Origin: an uncultured Lachnospiraceae bacterium
GTDB lineage: Bacteria > Bacillota > Clostridia > Lachnospirales > Lachnospiraceae
Assembly (NCBI GenBank): GCA_905193085.1
Contig: CAJJNI010000005.1
Span: 1 to 32,058 of the forward strand
DNA length: 32,058 nt
Direction of reading: 5' to 3'
The notes under the pieces are model-generated. The model saw only the letters and a list, made by a program, of their open reading frames with translations. It had not been told where the DNA came from and did no database searches. Of the stretch, positions 8,201 through 16,816 are shown one piece after another. Position numbers and translations under genes: made by a program. The number at the start of each line of letters is the position of its first letter. Within the stretch, counting starts at the first letter, position 1.

Positions 8201-8551
8201 AACTTTATTAAATGGTGGATGTCTGAAGATACTCAGATTGAGTATGGTAACGAAATTGAAGCAACAATGGGTATTGAAGCTCGTTGGAACTCCGCAAACA
8301 AGAATGCGTTTGAAAATCTTCCATGGGATGAAGATGACATTAAGGTTATTCAGGGAATGATGGGTAAAGCTGTTGAGCAGCCAATCGTTTTAGGTGGATA
8401 CTTTACAACCCGCCATCTTGTTAATGCATGGAACAGAGTTTACTTAAGTAATGAAGAACCTCGTGATTCATTGGAAGAAGCAGTTAAAGATATTAACAAA
8501 GAGCTTCGTACTAAACATGAGGAGTATGGTGTTGGCGAGTATGAAGATTAG
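5282..8551 (+). CDS. Giant secreted solute-binding protein with two carbohydrate-binding-like domains
   Basis: The protein has 1089 residues, more than twice the usual 400-550 for a family 1 sugar-binding protein. Residues 1-26 form a signal peptide with likely cleavage after ASA. The Cys at 13 lies too early for a normal lipobox, so no lipid anchor is evident. An acidic Ala/Ser-rich linker follows. Two related beta-rich domains (about 90-300 and 320-510) share the motif IDGE(V/I)PF(D/E)D near 193 and 412 and resemble CBM6/CBM35-type modules. A helical region (about 525-600) leads to the solute-binding domain from about 655 to the end, with the typical FALPETMDFTVMMYRTDVFESLELDVPETWDEL-type block and AAWNFIKWWMSEDTQ near the C-terminus. 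It starts the operon and lies 9 bases before its permease gene. AGGAG/AAGG sites support ATG 5282. It probably captures a polymer or long oligosaccharide at the cell surface; the ligand is unknown. Confidence 0.88.
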   Translation: MRKKRLLAFVLACAVATSGNISVASADPSGEAVSADDASDEAVTTAENGTTAVADDSDVSSVEKSNNFRVGEAYDGDITAEAKTFTSDVFDYTKQRAEYEEKGYKSVSADTEIKLDIEDAVGKNPFVFEEGELTLGKSKAEKVKGVQFFEKDDNTDCPYVEWTFNVEETGLYEMYMNYKAESSYGTTIQRKIEIDGEVPFDDLYNVYLTRRFEENKDGFDSKYLDKGEYRVKTNAIGNEIMPSHTELEVWQQNAITDNEGYYEDPMQFYFEKGEHTIRISYVDQNIVLGNVYLRGSKEYDTYEQYQKDNDSKKDNTGKDTEVDRVQAENALWTSEGTIRRDTDTDPKTQSSYGTDNSATTQMLNIIGGSRWQSGNQTIAWQVEVPEDGYYTINMRSSQSSNAGMPSYRQIKIDGEIPFEDMKLYEFEYISGWHATTLGKKVVDKDGKAEVNSDGSYKRDAYKFYLTKGTHEISMTVKSGDVYEIVSRVNEAISLTSAAYLDITRITGTSPDSNVEYNLKDEMPELPKQFNEIADVLQECSDYLKNISNQTTEMQGNFDELISMFHGYANDPDSVVDGLSDLEDTQTTLGDYILNIGDMPLTLDYIDVKPAADDSEYTIAVGGMWQKLWYSILNFFSSFVKNYDAVGTLASEDGDYESITVWIARGREWGEVLKSLADETFLEQYKTSVALNILPSGQLNAGNVSALMLAITSHHAPDAAVGISYSDPVEYAYRDAIIDLTQFDDFEEAKDQFYDTMFVPYTYVKDGHEGVFALPETMDFTVMMYRTDVFESLELDVPETWDELWSDTLPVLIENSMSFAFPVDTTASSNSPSSLKGMTMYLIQGGGAYYRDTKESDGSYIAPDDPVQGLYSNLDTPEAFAAFEKWTDMYVDYGIDAESSFFTRFRTGTLPIGIGSYASYMQVLTTAPELYGRWSVAPMLGVRQEDGSIDNRVGGISLTACQVMEQSEKQQAAWNFIKWWMSEDTQIEYGNEIEATMGIEARWNSANKNAFENLPWDEDDIKVIQGMMGKAVEQPIVLGGYFTTRHLVNAWNRVYLSNEEPRDSLEEAVKDINKELRTKHEEYGVGEYED

Positions 8552-8560
8552 GAGGAAAGT

Positions 8561-9499
8561 ATGAGTAAGAATTCAGATGCTACCGCGGCTGTTAAGCCAA
8601 AGGTATATAGCAAGGGAAGAAGAATTTGGCGAGATAACAGAATCGGATGGGGCTTCCTTCTTCCATTTATGGTTTTGTTCTTAGTCTTTACTATTATCCC
8701 TGTATTTGTAGCTATGGGATATAGTTTTACTAACTATAATATGATTCAGTCCCCTTCATTTGTAGGTTTGCAGAACTACAGAAACTTGTTTCTCGAAGAT
8801 GATGTATTTATTATAGCATTACAGAATACATTAGTGTTTGCCTGTGTTATCGGACCTACAGGTTACATAATGTCATTCTTAATGGCATGGTTTATCAGTC
8901 TTTGTAAGAGAGGTCGTGGACCACTTGCATTGGCATTCTATGCTCCATCACTTACAAGTGGTACTGCCATGTCAGTTATTTGGCTGGTTATCTTCTCTGG
9001 TGACCGTTATGGATATTTGAACCACTTACTCATTAGAATCGGGTTGATTTCAGACCCGATCCTATGGGGTAAGGATTCGAGATATATACTCTGGGTTGTC
9101 GTAATTATTTCAGCTTGGATGAGTATGGGTACTGGATTCCTTGTATTCCTTGCAGGTTTACAGAACCTTGACCCTGAACTTTACGAAGCAGGTAAGGTTG
9201 ATGGTATCAAAAACCCATTCCAGCAGTTATGGTATATTACACTGCCACTTATGAAACCACAGTTATTGTTCGGTGCTATTAACTCAATTGTTAGTTCACT
9301 TGCGGTATTCGATGTAGCCACTGCGGTTGCCGGTTTCCCGAGTCCGAACTATGCAGCACATACGATTGTTGCTCATCTGTACGATTACGCGTTTACCCGA
9401 TTCAGTATGGGTTATGCATCTGCAGTTGCGATGTTCCTGTTCGTATTCACATTCGGATTGAGTCGTATTTGTATGAGAATATTCCGTTCAGATGATTAG
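8561..9499 (+). CDS. Sugar ABC transporter permease, MalF type (pair 1)
   Basis: This is a 312-residue inner-membrane permease with about six transmembrane segments. The first is at about 30-55, after a charged N-terminus (WRDNRIGWGFLLPFMVLF). The cytoplasmic EAA loop that docks the ATPase is at about 206-233: LYEAGKVDGIKNPFQQLW...LPLMKP, with a Gly where the usual second Ala stands. It follows the giant binding protein by 9 bases with an AGGAGG site, and it precedes its MalG-type partner by 14 bases, so the three form one import unit. No ATPase gene is nearby; a shared MsmX/UgpC-type ATPase encoded elsewhere is expected, as in many Bacillota. The family call is strong; the substrate is unknown. 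Confidence 0.93.
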   Translation: MSKNSDATAAVKPKVYSKGRRIWRDNRIGWGFLLPFMVLFLVFTIIPVFVAMGYSFTNYNMIQSPSFVGLQNYRNLFLEDDVFIIALQNTLVFACVIGPTGYIMSFLMAWFISLCKRGRGPLALAFYAPSLTSGTAMSVIWLVIFSGDRYGYLNHLLIRIGLISDPILWGKDSRYILWVVVIISAWMSMGTGFLVFLAGLQNLDPELYEAGKVDGIKNPFQQLWYITLPLMKPQLLFGAINSIVSSLAVFDVATAVAGFPSPNYAAHTIVAHLYDYAFTRFSMGYASAVAMFLFVFTFGLSRICMRIFRSDD

Positions 9500-9513
9500 G
9501 AGGATAACATAAT

Positions 9514-10455
9514 ATGAGTAAAGAGAAGAACAGTGCGAGCGTGGATGCAGGCACACAGGCAGCCCAGATTGCTGCCGCAGCGGTGCGTAAGAATACGGCT
9601 CGTCGTCTTAAGAAAAAATTAAAACCAGGTAAGATTATTCTTTATATCCTGGTTGGAGCATTGTTATGCTTTACAGCATTCCCGATGATTGCAATGGTAT
9701 GTCGTGCATTCATGTCACTGGAGGATTTGTTCCATTATCCGCCATATATCTTTGTACATCATCCGACACTTGGAAACTTTAGAGACTTGTTTACATCACT
9801 TAGTTCTTCAGAGGTTCCATTTACAAGATATATTTTTAACAGTTTATGGGTAACTGTTGTTACTGTGTTCTTAAGTGTATTTATTTGTAGTATGGGTGCT
9901 TACGGTATGGTTAAGCATAAACCAATTGGTGCGGCAGTTATCTTCAATATTGTCGTTGCAGCTCTTGGTTTCTCATCACATGTTACAAAGATTCCTAACT
10001 ACATGGTAGTATCAGGATTAGGTTTAATTAATACATATGCAGCATTGATTGTTCCAAGTATTGCTACTGCTTATAACTTCTTCCTTGTTAAGCAGTTCTG
10101 CGAACAGTTACCTGATTCACTTCTCGAAGCTGCCCGTATTGACGGTGCTAAAGAACTTCGAGTATTCTGGACAATTGCAATGCCGCTTTTGAAACCGGCA
10201 TGGAGTACATTAGCAGTATTCTCATTTGTTTCTAACTGGAATGACTCTTTCTCACCACTTGTATATATTACAAGTGATGCCATGAAGACATTGCCTCTTG
10301 CATTACAGACAATGGCTGGTGGTGCCGGCGTAGTTTCCCGTTCAGGTACCACGGGTGCTGCAACACTTCTGACTACAGCACCTACAATTATCGTATATAC
10401 AATCATGAGAGGTCGAGTAATGCAGACAATGACCTACTCAGGTATTAAGAGTTAA
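9514..10455 (+). CDS. Sugar ABC transporter permease, MalG type (pair 1)
   Basis: This is a 313-residue permease. A long basic cytoplasmic N-terminus (about 40 residues, rich in Ala and Lys) precedes the first membrane segment (ILYILVGALLCFTAFPMI). The EAA loop LLEAARIDGAKELRVFW...MPLLKP is at about 203-228 and is close to the family consensus. It pairs with the preceding MalF-type protein to form the channel for oligosaccharide import. GGAGGATAACATAAT before the ATG supports the start. The next gene begins 15 bases later, so the operon continues without a break. Confidence 0.93.
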   Translation: MSKEKNSASVDAGTQAAQIAAAAVRKNTARRLKKKLKPGKIILYILVGALLCFTAFPMIAMVCRAFMSLEDLFHYPPYIFVHHPTLGNFRDLFTSLSSSEVPFTRYIFNSLWVTVVTVFLSVFICSMGAYGMVKHKPIGAAVIFNIVVAALGFSSHVTKIPNYMVVSGLGLINTYAALIVPSIATAYNFFLVKQFCEQLPDSLLEAARIDGAKELRVFWTIAMPLLKPAWSTLAVFSFVSNWNDSFSPLVYITSDAMKTLPLALQTMAGGAGVVSRSGTTGAATLLTTAPTIIVYTIMRGRVMQTMTYSGIKS

Positions 10456-10470
10456 GGAGGGACGAAAGAA

Positions 10471-11919
10471 ATGAGAAAATCAATAAAAAGATGTCTGACA
10501 GTCGCATTAAGCGTGCTTGTATGCTCACTTTCCTGCGTTCCTGCTGCAGCAGAGGTTAAAAACTTCGTAATTGATACTGATAATAATATGTTACCTATTC
10601 CGGAAACATATACAGTAACAAATGTTATCAAGAATCTTGATGGAACAGAAATTGCATTTAAGAATGCTGAAGATTTGTTCGTAGATTCAGAAGATAATAT
10701 ATATGTAGCTGATACTGGAAATAACAGAGTATTAAAGCTTAACAGCCAGGGTAAAGTGCTGTTGGAAATTAAAACTGCATTTTTGAAGAACTTAAATTCA
10801 CCAAGAGGTGTTTTTGTAGATTCAGATTTAAATATCTGGATTGCTGATACAGGTAATCAGAGACTTGTAGTTGTAACAAAAGACGCAAAAGATTATATCG
10901 AATATAAGAAACCTTCAGGAATTACTGACTCAAAGGGTGCTACATTCGATATTGAAAAAGTTGTTGTTAATGATATGGGTTACATATTTGCCCTCAAAGG
11001 TGCTTATGTCATGAAAATGGATATGAGTAACACATTCCAGGGTTATATGGGTGCTAAGAATGTAGATTTCTCATTCTCACGTTTCCTTATCAGAACATTT
11101 GGTAGTGAGGCACAGAGAAGAGCTACAGAAGCTTTAAGACCGACTTCATATAATAACCTTACAATTGCTTCTGACGGAAACCTTTATGGTGTACTTTCAG
11201 AAGGAACAAGCGGACAGATTCGTCGTCTTAATTCAGTAGGTACTAACACATATCCAGAAAGTTCATACGGATTTATGGGATATTATAAAGAAGGTGCAAT
11301 ACTTCCTACAGAGCCTACATTTCATGATATAGCAGTTGATAATCAGGGTATAGTCAGCGTTGTTGACCAGAATACAGGTTTGATTTATCAGTACGATAAA
11401 GAAGGTAACCTGCTTACAACTTTCGGTGGAAAGGGTGACAAAAAAGGTACTTTCAAATCTCCATGTAGTATTGCTGTAGACAGTAAAAACAGATTATATG
11501 TACTTGATTATTCTGAGACAGCTGCCTGTATTCAGGTATTCTCAGAAACTAACTTTATCACACTTGTACATGAAGCAATTAACCTCCAGTTAGACGGTGA
11601 GTATACTAAAGCTCAGGATATGTGGGAAGATATTTTGAAAATTGACTCAAGTTATTTTGTAGCACATAAGAGTATAGGTAAAATTCAGTATAAACAGGGT
11701 AAATATACAGAGTCTATGGCAAGTTATAAGATGGCTGAAGACAAGAGTGGTTATTCAGAAGCATTTAGTGAAGCAAGACATGAAGTATTCAGACATTACT
11801 TCTTCTGGATTGTAGTTGTAATTGTTGCAATTATCGTTGTATTTATTAAGACATTTACAGCTATTAAGAAACGCGCAGATAAGTGGGCGTTCGATATCGA
11901 AATGAAAGGAGATATGTAA
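10471..11919 (+). CDS. NHL-repeat and TPR protein with signal peptide and C-terminal membrane anchor
   Basis: The protein has 482 residues. A signal peptide spans about 1-28 (cleavage near PAAA-EV). NHL-type propeller repeats follow, clearest as EDLFVDSEDNIYVADTGNNRV, then PRGVFVDSDLNIWIADTGNQRL, FHDIAVDNQGIVSVVDQNTG and CSIAVDSKNRLYVLDYSE. Residues about 365-435 form helical TPR-like repeats (AINLQLDGEYTKAQDMWEDIL, IGKIQYKQGKYTESMASY). One transmembrane helix (about 443-463) and a basic cytoplasmic tail end the protein. The propeller and TPR should therefore face outside, anchored at the C-terminus. It abuts the YIP1 gene directly (TAA then ATG) and sits between permease pairs, so it probably works with the transporter, perhaps as a scaffold or glycan-binding accessory. 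No enzyme signature was seen. Confidence 0.85.
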   Translation: MRKSIKRCLTVALSVLVCSLSCVPAAAEVKNFVIDTDNNMLPIPETYTVTNVIKNLDGTEIAFKNAEDLFVDSEDNIYVADTGNNRVLKLNSQGKVLLEIKTAFLKNLNSPRGVFVDSDLNIWIADTGNQRLVVVTKDAKDYIEYKKPSGITDSKGATFDIEKVVVNDMGYIFALKGAYVMKMDMSNTFQGYMGAKNVDFSFSRFLIRTFGSEAQRRATEALRPTSYNNLTIASDGNLYGVLSEGTSGQIRRLNSVGTNTYPESSYGFMGYYKEGAILPTEPTFHDIAVDNQGIVSVVDQNTGLIYQYDKEGNLLTTFGGKGDKKGTFKSPCSIAVDSKNRLYVLDYSETAACIQVFSETNFITLVHEAINLQLDGEYTKAQDMWEDILKIDSSYFVAHKSIGKIQYKQGKYTESMASYKMAEDKSGYSEAFSEARHEVFRHYFFWIVVVIVAIIVVFIKTFTAIKKRADKWAFDIEMKGDM

Positions 11920-12546
11920 ATGAAGTCGTTAAAATTAGCAGCGGTTACATTTTTTCATCCATTAGTTGCATTTCGTTATATGAAATCACACAGAGATAGA
12001 AAATATAATTACTGGCCAATTCTCGTATTTTTGGTTTTAATGATTTTCACTAAGATTTTTTCAATTTTTGTGACACATTATCCATTAGCTACAGTTGACA
12101 GTAAGAATGCTAACCTGTTTATTGAATGTGCAGTTATGATAGTACCCGTTGTTTCGTGGGTAATTGCCTCATATGCCATGACAACTATTCTTGGTGGTGA
12201 GGTTCAGTTCAGGGAATGTTTAACAGCATGTAGCTATTCATTGCTTCCATATATAATTATCAATATTCCACTTACAGTGGCAACAAGAATTATGGATGCA
12301 GGTCAGGTTGCAGCATACAATGTATTTAACAATTTTGCATTATTGTTTGTATTATTGCTTCTGTTTATTAACTTGAAAGAAATGAATAATTACTCAATTC
12401 CTAAGACATTTGGAATCATTATTCTTTCACTGTTTACCATGATTTTATTCTGGGCAGCAGTTGCATTAGTATTCGCCCTTAGCATGAGATTTGTAAGTTT
12501 TGTATCAGAAATATTTACAGAAATCAGTTACAGGTTAACTTATTAA
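11920..12546 (+). CDS. YIP1-family multi-pass membrane protein
   Basis: The protein has 208 residues with about five hydrophobic segments: near 28-48, 63-88, 105-125, 138-155 and 162-190. The stretch GGEVQFRECLTACSYSLLPYIIINIP is the typical YIP1-domain block with its conserved LPY. YIP1 proteins in bacteria are poorly understood. The start codon directly follows the stop of the NHL/TPR gene, a sign of coupled translation; the GAAAGGAGATAT site lies inside the upstream gene. A physical partnership with the NHL/TPR protein and the DUF5696 lipoprotein is inferred from this arrangement only. Confidence 0.82.
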   Translation: MKSLKLAAVTFFHPLVAFRYMKSHRDRKYNYWPILVFLVLMIFTKIFSIFVTHYPLATVDSKNANLFIECAVMIVPVVSWVIASYAMTTILGGEVQFRECLTACSYSLLPYIIINIPLTVATRIMDAGQVAAYNVFNNFALLFVLLLLFINLKEMNNYSIPKTFGIIILSLFTMILFWAAVALVFALSMRFVSFVSEIFTEISYRLTY

Positions 12547-12561
12547 AGGGAGGAGACTAAG

Positions 12562-14865
12562 ATGAAGAAGAGATTATTACTCATGACATCAATACTTGCG
12601 CTTTGTGTTGCAGGTATTAGTGGATGTGGCAGTTCCTCTACAGCTACAGAAATTCCTAAATTGGAAAGTCTTACTGAAAAAGATAATGCTACAGTATCAG
12701 AAAAAACATTTAAATATGATGTAACACTTGATGATTCAGGTAAGAAATATGCAAAAGTTGCTGATAATGGTGACTATGAAATGTATCTTGATGATGAAGC
12801 AGTTTCATTTTGTGTAAAACAGAAATCAACAAATGAAATTTTTAATACTGCGTTAATACCGGAAGATCATGGTTCAAAATCAGATGATATTAATCCAAAA
12901 TCACTTGAAAGATACAGATCTCCATTACAGATTACTTACTATAATAAGACAAAAGACAGTGCAGCTACAGTTTCAACTTATCTTACAGATTTCAAATTTG
13001 CCAAGTCAGGAATCAAAACTTACGAATTGAAAGAAGATAATAAGGTAGTTGGTTTCAGAGCTGAATATCCAATTGCTTCACAGGGCAAGAATGATGATAT
13101 TAATATTACAGTATCTGTTGATTATAAATTAACAGATGACGGATTTGATGTTACATTGCCTGTTGACTGTGTTAAAGAAGAAGGAGATTACGGTGTAACA
13201 AAAATCACAGTTTTACCTTTCTTTGAATCAGGAAGCGATACAGAAGATGGTTACTTCTTCTATCCTGATGGAAGTGGTGCAGTAATGGAATTTAAAGACA
13301 GTTCACATAATGGTGAACAGCCTGTATCTTATACAGTTTATGGTAACCTTGAGAACTACAAGAATATGCTTGGACAGTGGGATGAAGAAGATTCCTATGT
13401 ATTTATGCCTGTCTATGGTGCAAATGTAGAAAATAAGAGTTACACAGCAATTGTTGAAGCAGGTGAAGAAACTTCAACAATAACTGTTACACCAGGAACT
13501 AATAAAGATCCATTTAACCATTTAAATTCTACTTTCGAATTTAGAAAATCATTCAAAGACCAGAGATATGCAACAGCAGGTTCAGATAAGACTGTTTTAA
13601 CTTTCGATTCAGAACTTACTAATATCGAAAGAAAAGTGAGTTATCATTTATTTAAAGCAGGAGAAAATACTCAGTATGATGATATGGCAGTATGTTATCG
13701 TGAATATCTTACAGATACTCTTGGTGTAAAGAAAACAGACGATGTATCAGATAATATTCCTGTATCAATTGATTTCTTTATGGGAATCAAAGAAGATGGA
13801 CTTATTCTCGATACTTTCCAGGCTGTTACAACATTTGAACAGGTTGGTGAAATGATTGATGAACTTAATCAGAATGGTGTAGAAAGTGTTGAAGCACAGC
13901 TTAAAGGCTGGACAAAAGACGGTTACTATACTGACCCTGTTCAGTTCCCTGTTAACTCAAAAATCGGTGGTAAAAAAGGTCTTGCTAATCTTACTGAAAA
14001 ATATAAAGATAACAAAGAAGTTAAGATTTCGCTTGAAACTAACCTTTTAGAGGCAAATGAGAAGGCAGGCGGTTACAATGTCAATACTGATACAATTACA
14101 CTTGGTAACTACATGGTATTAAATAATAATAACAAATATCTGTTATCACCAAATGTTTCATATGGTTTATTTAAAGACATGGTTAAGAATGCTGACAAAA
14201 ATAAGGCATCAGATATTAACGGATATAGTTTTTACAGTGTAGGTCAGTACTTACTTTACAACTATAATTCAAATAATACATTAAGTCTTACTCAGGGTAA
14301 GAAGATATGGCAGGATATGCTTGCTGAAAACGAAAAGACATACGGTACAACTATTGTACAGGGTGGTAACCAGTATGTACTTGGAAGTGCAGACAAGATT
14401 ACAGACATTCCGTACGAAGACTCAGGTTATCGTATCACTACAAAGAGTGTTCCGGTTTATCAGATTGCTTTACATGGTTTAGTTGAGTTTACCGGAGAAC
14501 CTGGAAACCTTTCAAGTGATATCACAGAAGAGAAGCTTAAATGGGCTGAATACGGTTATATGCCATACTTTGAACTTACATACAGTAGTTCTGATAAGTT
14601 AATGTATACAGATTACAACGAGTTGTTCTCATCTGAATTTAAAACATGGATGGATGAAGTTGTAAGCGTATATGAAACTTTCAATGAGCAGCTTTGTGAT
14701 GTATGGAATGCATACATTGTTGGTCATGAGGAAGTTGCAACTGATGTTTACAAGGTAACTTATGACAATGGCAAATCAGTGTACGTAAACTATACTGACA
14801 AAGAATATCAGACTAAATCAGGAGATATTGTAGATGCTCAGTCATTTGTTGTAGTTGATAAATAA
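12562..14865 (+). CDS. DUF5696-type lipoprotein in sugar transporter operon
   Basis: The protein has 767 residues. It starts with a lipoprotein signal peptide and the lipobox ISGC (Cys22), so it is anchored outside the membrane. The N-terminal half is beta-rich and contains the block GYFFYPDGSGAVMEFKD (about 230-247), which I associate with DUF5696 proteins that accompany sugar ABC transporters. From about 398 (VSIDFFMGIKEDG) through the GWTKDGYY...GGKKGLANL block (about 450-480), the pattern looks like a TIM-barrel glycosidase-like domain, but catalytic residues cannot be assigned. AAAGGGAGGAG supports the start. It lies between the YIP1 gene and the second permease pair. It may be a glycan-binding or glycan-processing surface protein; both readings are inference. 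Confidence 0.8.
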   Translation: MKKRLLLMTSILALCVAGISGCGSSSTATEIPKLESLTEKDNATVSEKTFKYDVTLDDSGKKYAKVADNGDYEMYLDDEAVSFCVKQKSTNEIFNTALIPEDHGSKSDDINPKSLERYRSPLQITYYNKTKDSAATVSTYLTDFKFAKSGIKTYELKEDNKVVGFRAEYPIASQGKNDDINITVSVDYKLTDDGFDVTLPVDCVKEEGDYGVTKITVLPFFESGSDTEDGYFFYPDGSGAVMEFKDSSHNGEQPVSYTVYGNLENYKNMLGQWDEEDSYVFMPVYGANVENKSYTAIVEAGEETSTITVTPGTNKDPFNHLNSTFEFRKSFKDQRYATAGSDKTVLTFDSELTNIERKVSYHLFKAGENTQYDDMAVCYREYLTDTLGVKKTDDVSDNIPVSIDFFMGIKEDGLILDTFQAVTTFEQVGEMIDELNQNGVESVEAQLKGWTKDGYYTDPVQFPVNSKIGGKKGLANLTEKYKDNKEVKISLETNLLEANEKAGGYNVNTDTITLGNYMVLNNNNKYLLSPNVSYGLFKDMVKNADKNKASDINGYSFYSVGQYLLYNYNSNNTLSLTQGKKIWQDMLAENEKTYGTTIVQGGNQYVLGSADKITDIPYEDSGYRITTKSVPVYQIALHGLVEFTGEPGNLSSDITEEKLKWAEYGYMPYFELTYSSSDKLMYTDYNELFSSEFKTWMDEVVSVYETFNEQLCDVWNAYIVGHEEVATDVYKVTYDNGKSVYVNYTDKEYQTKSGDIVDAQSFVVVDK

Positions 14866-14879
14866 GAGAGGATTATAGT

Positions 14880-15767
14880 ATGGGAAATAAAAAAACAAAA
14901 AAGAAAGGATTGACCATGAGACAGCGTACAACGCTGGAAGGCTTAATGTTTGTAGCCCCTTGGATTGTCGGTGCATTACTTTTCTTCGTTTATCCGATTA
15001 TCGTCTCATTGCGTCTTAGCTTTAGCCATTTGGACAATGTTGCTGGTCTTCAGATGACATTTAATGGTTTAGATAACTATAAATATCTGATTTTTACAGA
15101 CACAAGTTACCTTGCTAACTTCTTAAGTTCTGTTAAATCAACTTGTATAAATACACCGGTCATACTAGTATTTTCATTGATTATTGCGATGTTAATAAAT
15201 CGTGATATCAAAGGCCGTGGATTTTTTAGAACAGTATTCTTCCTGCCTGTTCTTCTTGGTACAGGTTACATCATGCAGCAGCTTCTTGGTACAGGTGCCG
15301 GTGATGTAGTAACAAATTCAGTAGATGGAATTGTTACAGGTGTTCTTATGAAGGCAATTGGTGCAACATTTGCCGGATATGTACAGCTATTCCTCAGTAC
15401 AATTACAGTAGTACTTTGGAAGTCGGGTGTACAGATTATACTTTTCCTTGCTGGTTTGCAGGGTATTGGAGCTTCTCTTTATGAAGCAGCCCGTTGTGAT
15501 GGTGCTACTGAATGGGAGAACTTCTGGAAGATTACATTACCAATCGTATCTCCAATCATCTTACTTAACTTTGTATATTCAATGATTGACCAGTTTACAG
15601 ATTCAAGTAATGCAATCATTTCAAACATTAACCATGCTATTCTTGACCAGGCACAGCTTGATATCGGTGCTACAATGGCATGGATGTACTTCGCATTTAC
15701 ATTGGTAGTGTGTGGTATTGTACTTATAATCATGAGAAAACTTACATTTAATATTGGAGAGAGGTGA
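14880..15767 (+). CDS. Sugar ABC transporter permease, MalF type (pair 2)
   Basis: This is a 295-residue permease with about six membrane segments. The first follows a Lys-rich N-terminus (LEGLMFVAPWIVGALLFFVYPIIVSLRLSF). The EAA loop LYEAARCDGATEWENFW...LPIVSP is at about 200-225. It is clearly different from the first MalF-type permease, so the locus holds two distinct importers rather than a duplication within the window. The ribosome site GAGAGGA precedes ATG 14880. The next permease starts 6 bases after the stop. Its likely binding protein is the lipoprotein at 16960-18621. Confidence 0.93.
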   Translation: MGNKKTKKKGLTMRQRTTLEGLMFVAPWIVGALLFFVYPIIVSLRLSFSHLDNVAGLQMTFNGLDNYKYLIFTDTSYLANFLSSVKSTCINTPVILVFSLIIAMLINRDIKGRGFFRTVFFLPVLLGTGYIMQQLLGTGAGDVVTNSVDGIVTGVLMKAIGATFAGYVQLFLSTITVVLWKSGVQIILFLAGLQGIGASLYEAARCDGATEWENFWKITLPIVSPIILLNFVYSMIDQFTDSSNAIISNINHAILDQAQLDIGATMAWMYFAFTLVVCGIVLIIMRKLTFNIGER

Positions 15768-15773
15768 TAAAGA

Positions 15774-16790
15774 ATGGCTAAATCAGCAGATAAGGTGGCT
15801 GCAAAGGCTGCAAGAAAAGCAAAAAAGGCAAGTCAGCCAAAAGTTAGTCCTATTAAATCTTTACAAATTTATTTACAGAATAATACAGGTAAGAAGCTTG
15901 CAAAAAAAGTTGTAATTGCTATTATATTATATCTTGTATTATTTGATTTGGCATTCGTATTTATCTATCCTTTCCTTACGATGATTTCGGATGCATTCAA
16001 GACAGATTCAGATTTGATTAATTCAACTGTAAAATGGATACCAACCCAGTTATACTTTACTAACTTCAAAGTTGCTTTCAGTGAGTTGAATTATCTTAAG
16101 TTCTTAAAGAACTCAGTACTTGAAGCTTTGATTGCAACAGTTGGACATACATTAGTTTGTTCTTTTGTTGGTTATGGTTTTGCAAGATATAACTTTAAAG
16201 GTAAAGGTGTACTCTTCATGGGAGTTATCCTTTCAATGTTAGTTCCGGTACAGGTATTGGTAATTCCACTTTACATTACTTTTTCTAACTGGCACTGGCT
16301 TAACTCATGGTTACCGCTCTTAGTTCCATGTTTCTTTGGTTTTGGTTTAAGAGGTGGTTTCTATGTATTCTTATTCCGTCAGTTCTTTATGAGTCTTCCA
16401 TGGGAAATGGAAGAAGCAGCCCGTATTGATGGATGTGGACCAATTAAGACATTCCTTAAGATTATGCTTCCAATGTCTCGTTCATCTGTACTTGTTGCAG
16501 TTGTTTTATCAGTCGTATGGCACTGGAATGATTATTTTGAACCAAATATCTACTTAAGCTTAAGTCCTGGACTTCAGTTACTTCCAAGTAAATTACCTGG
16601 AATGTACGAACAGTTGGCACAGGTTGCCGGAGAAGCTGATGAGGTTGCAGGCGGTGCAAGCATCGTTATTAACCAGGCTAACTGTATGGCAGCAACATTT
16701 TTGGTAATACTACCATTGCTGGTTGCATATATGTTTGTACAGAAACAGTTCATGGAAGGTGTAGAAAGATCTGGTCTTACAGGTATGTAA
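15774..16790 (+). CDS. Sugar ABC transporter permease, MalG type (pair 2)
   Basis: This is a 338-residue permease, longer than usual because of a Lys/Ala-rich cytoplasmic N-terminus of about 45 residues. The EAA loop MEEAARIDGCGPIKTFLKIMLPMSR begins at about 212 and matches the family. The start has an AGAGGTGATAAAG site that overlaps the end of the preceding gene. It completes the second permease pair, and a long hairpin follows its stop. Its type is close to the LplC/YtcP group that pairs with LplA/YtcQ-type binding proteins, which fits the next gene. Confidence 0.93.
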   Translation: MAKSADKVAAKAARKAKKASQPKVSPIKSLQIYLQNNTGKKLAKKVVIAIILYLVLFDLAFVFIYPFLTMISDAFKTDSDLINSTVKWIPTQLYFTNFKVAFSELNYLKFLKNSVLEALIATVGHTLVCSFVGYGFARYNFKGKGVLFMGVILSMLVPVQVLVIPLYITFSNWHWLNSWLPLLVPCFFGFGLRGGFYVFLFRQFFMSLPWEMEEAARIDGCGPIKTFLKIMLPMSRSSVLVAVVLSVVWHWNDYFEPNIYLSLSPGLQLLPSKLPGMYEQLAQVAGEADEVAGGASIVINQANCMAATFLVILPLLVAYMFVQKQFMEGVERSGLTGM

Positions 16791-16816
16791 CAGACAGTAT
16801 TTACTGCTTTTTGCAG

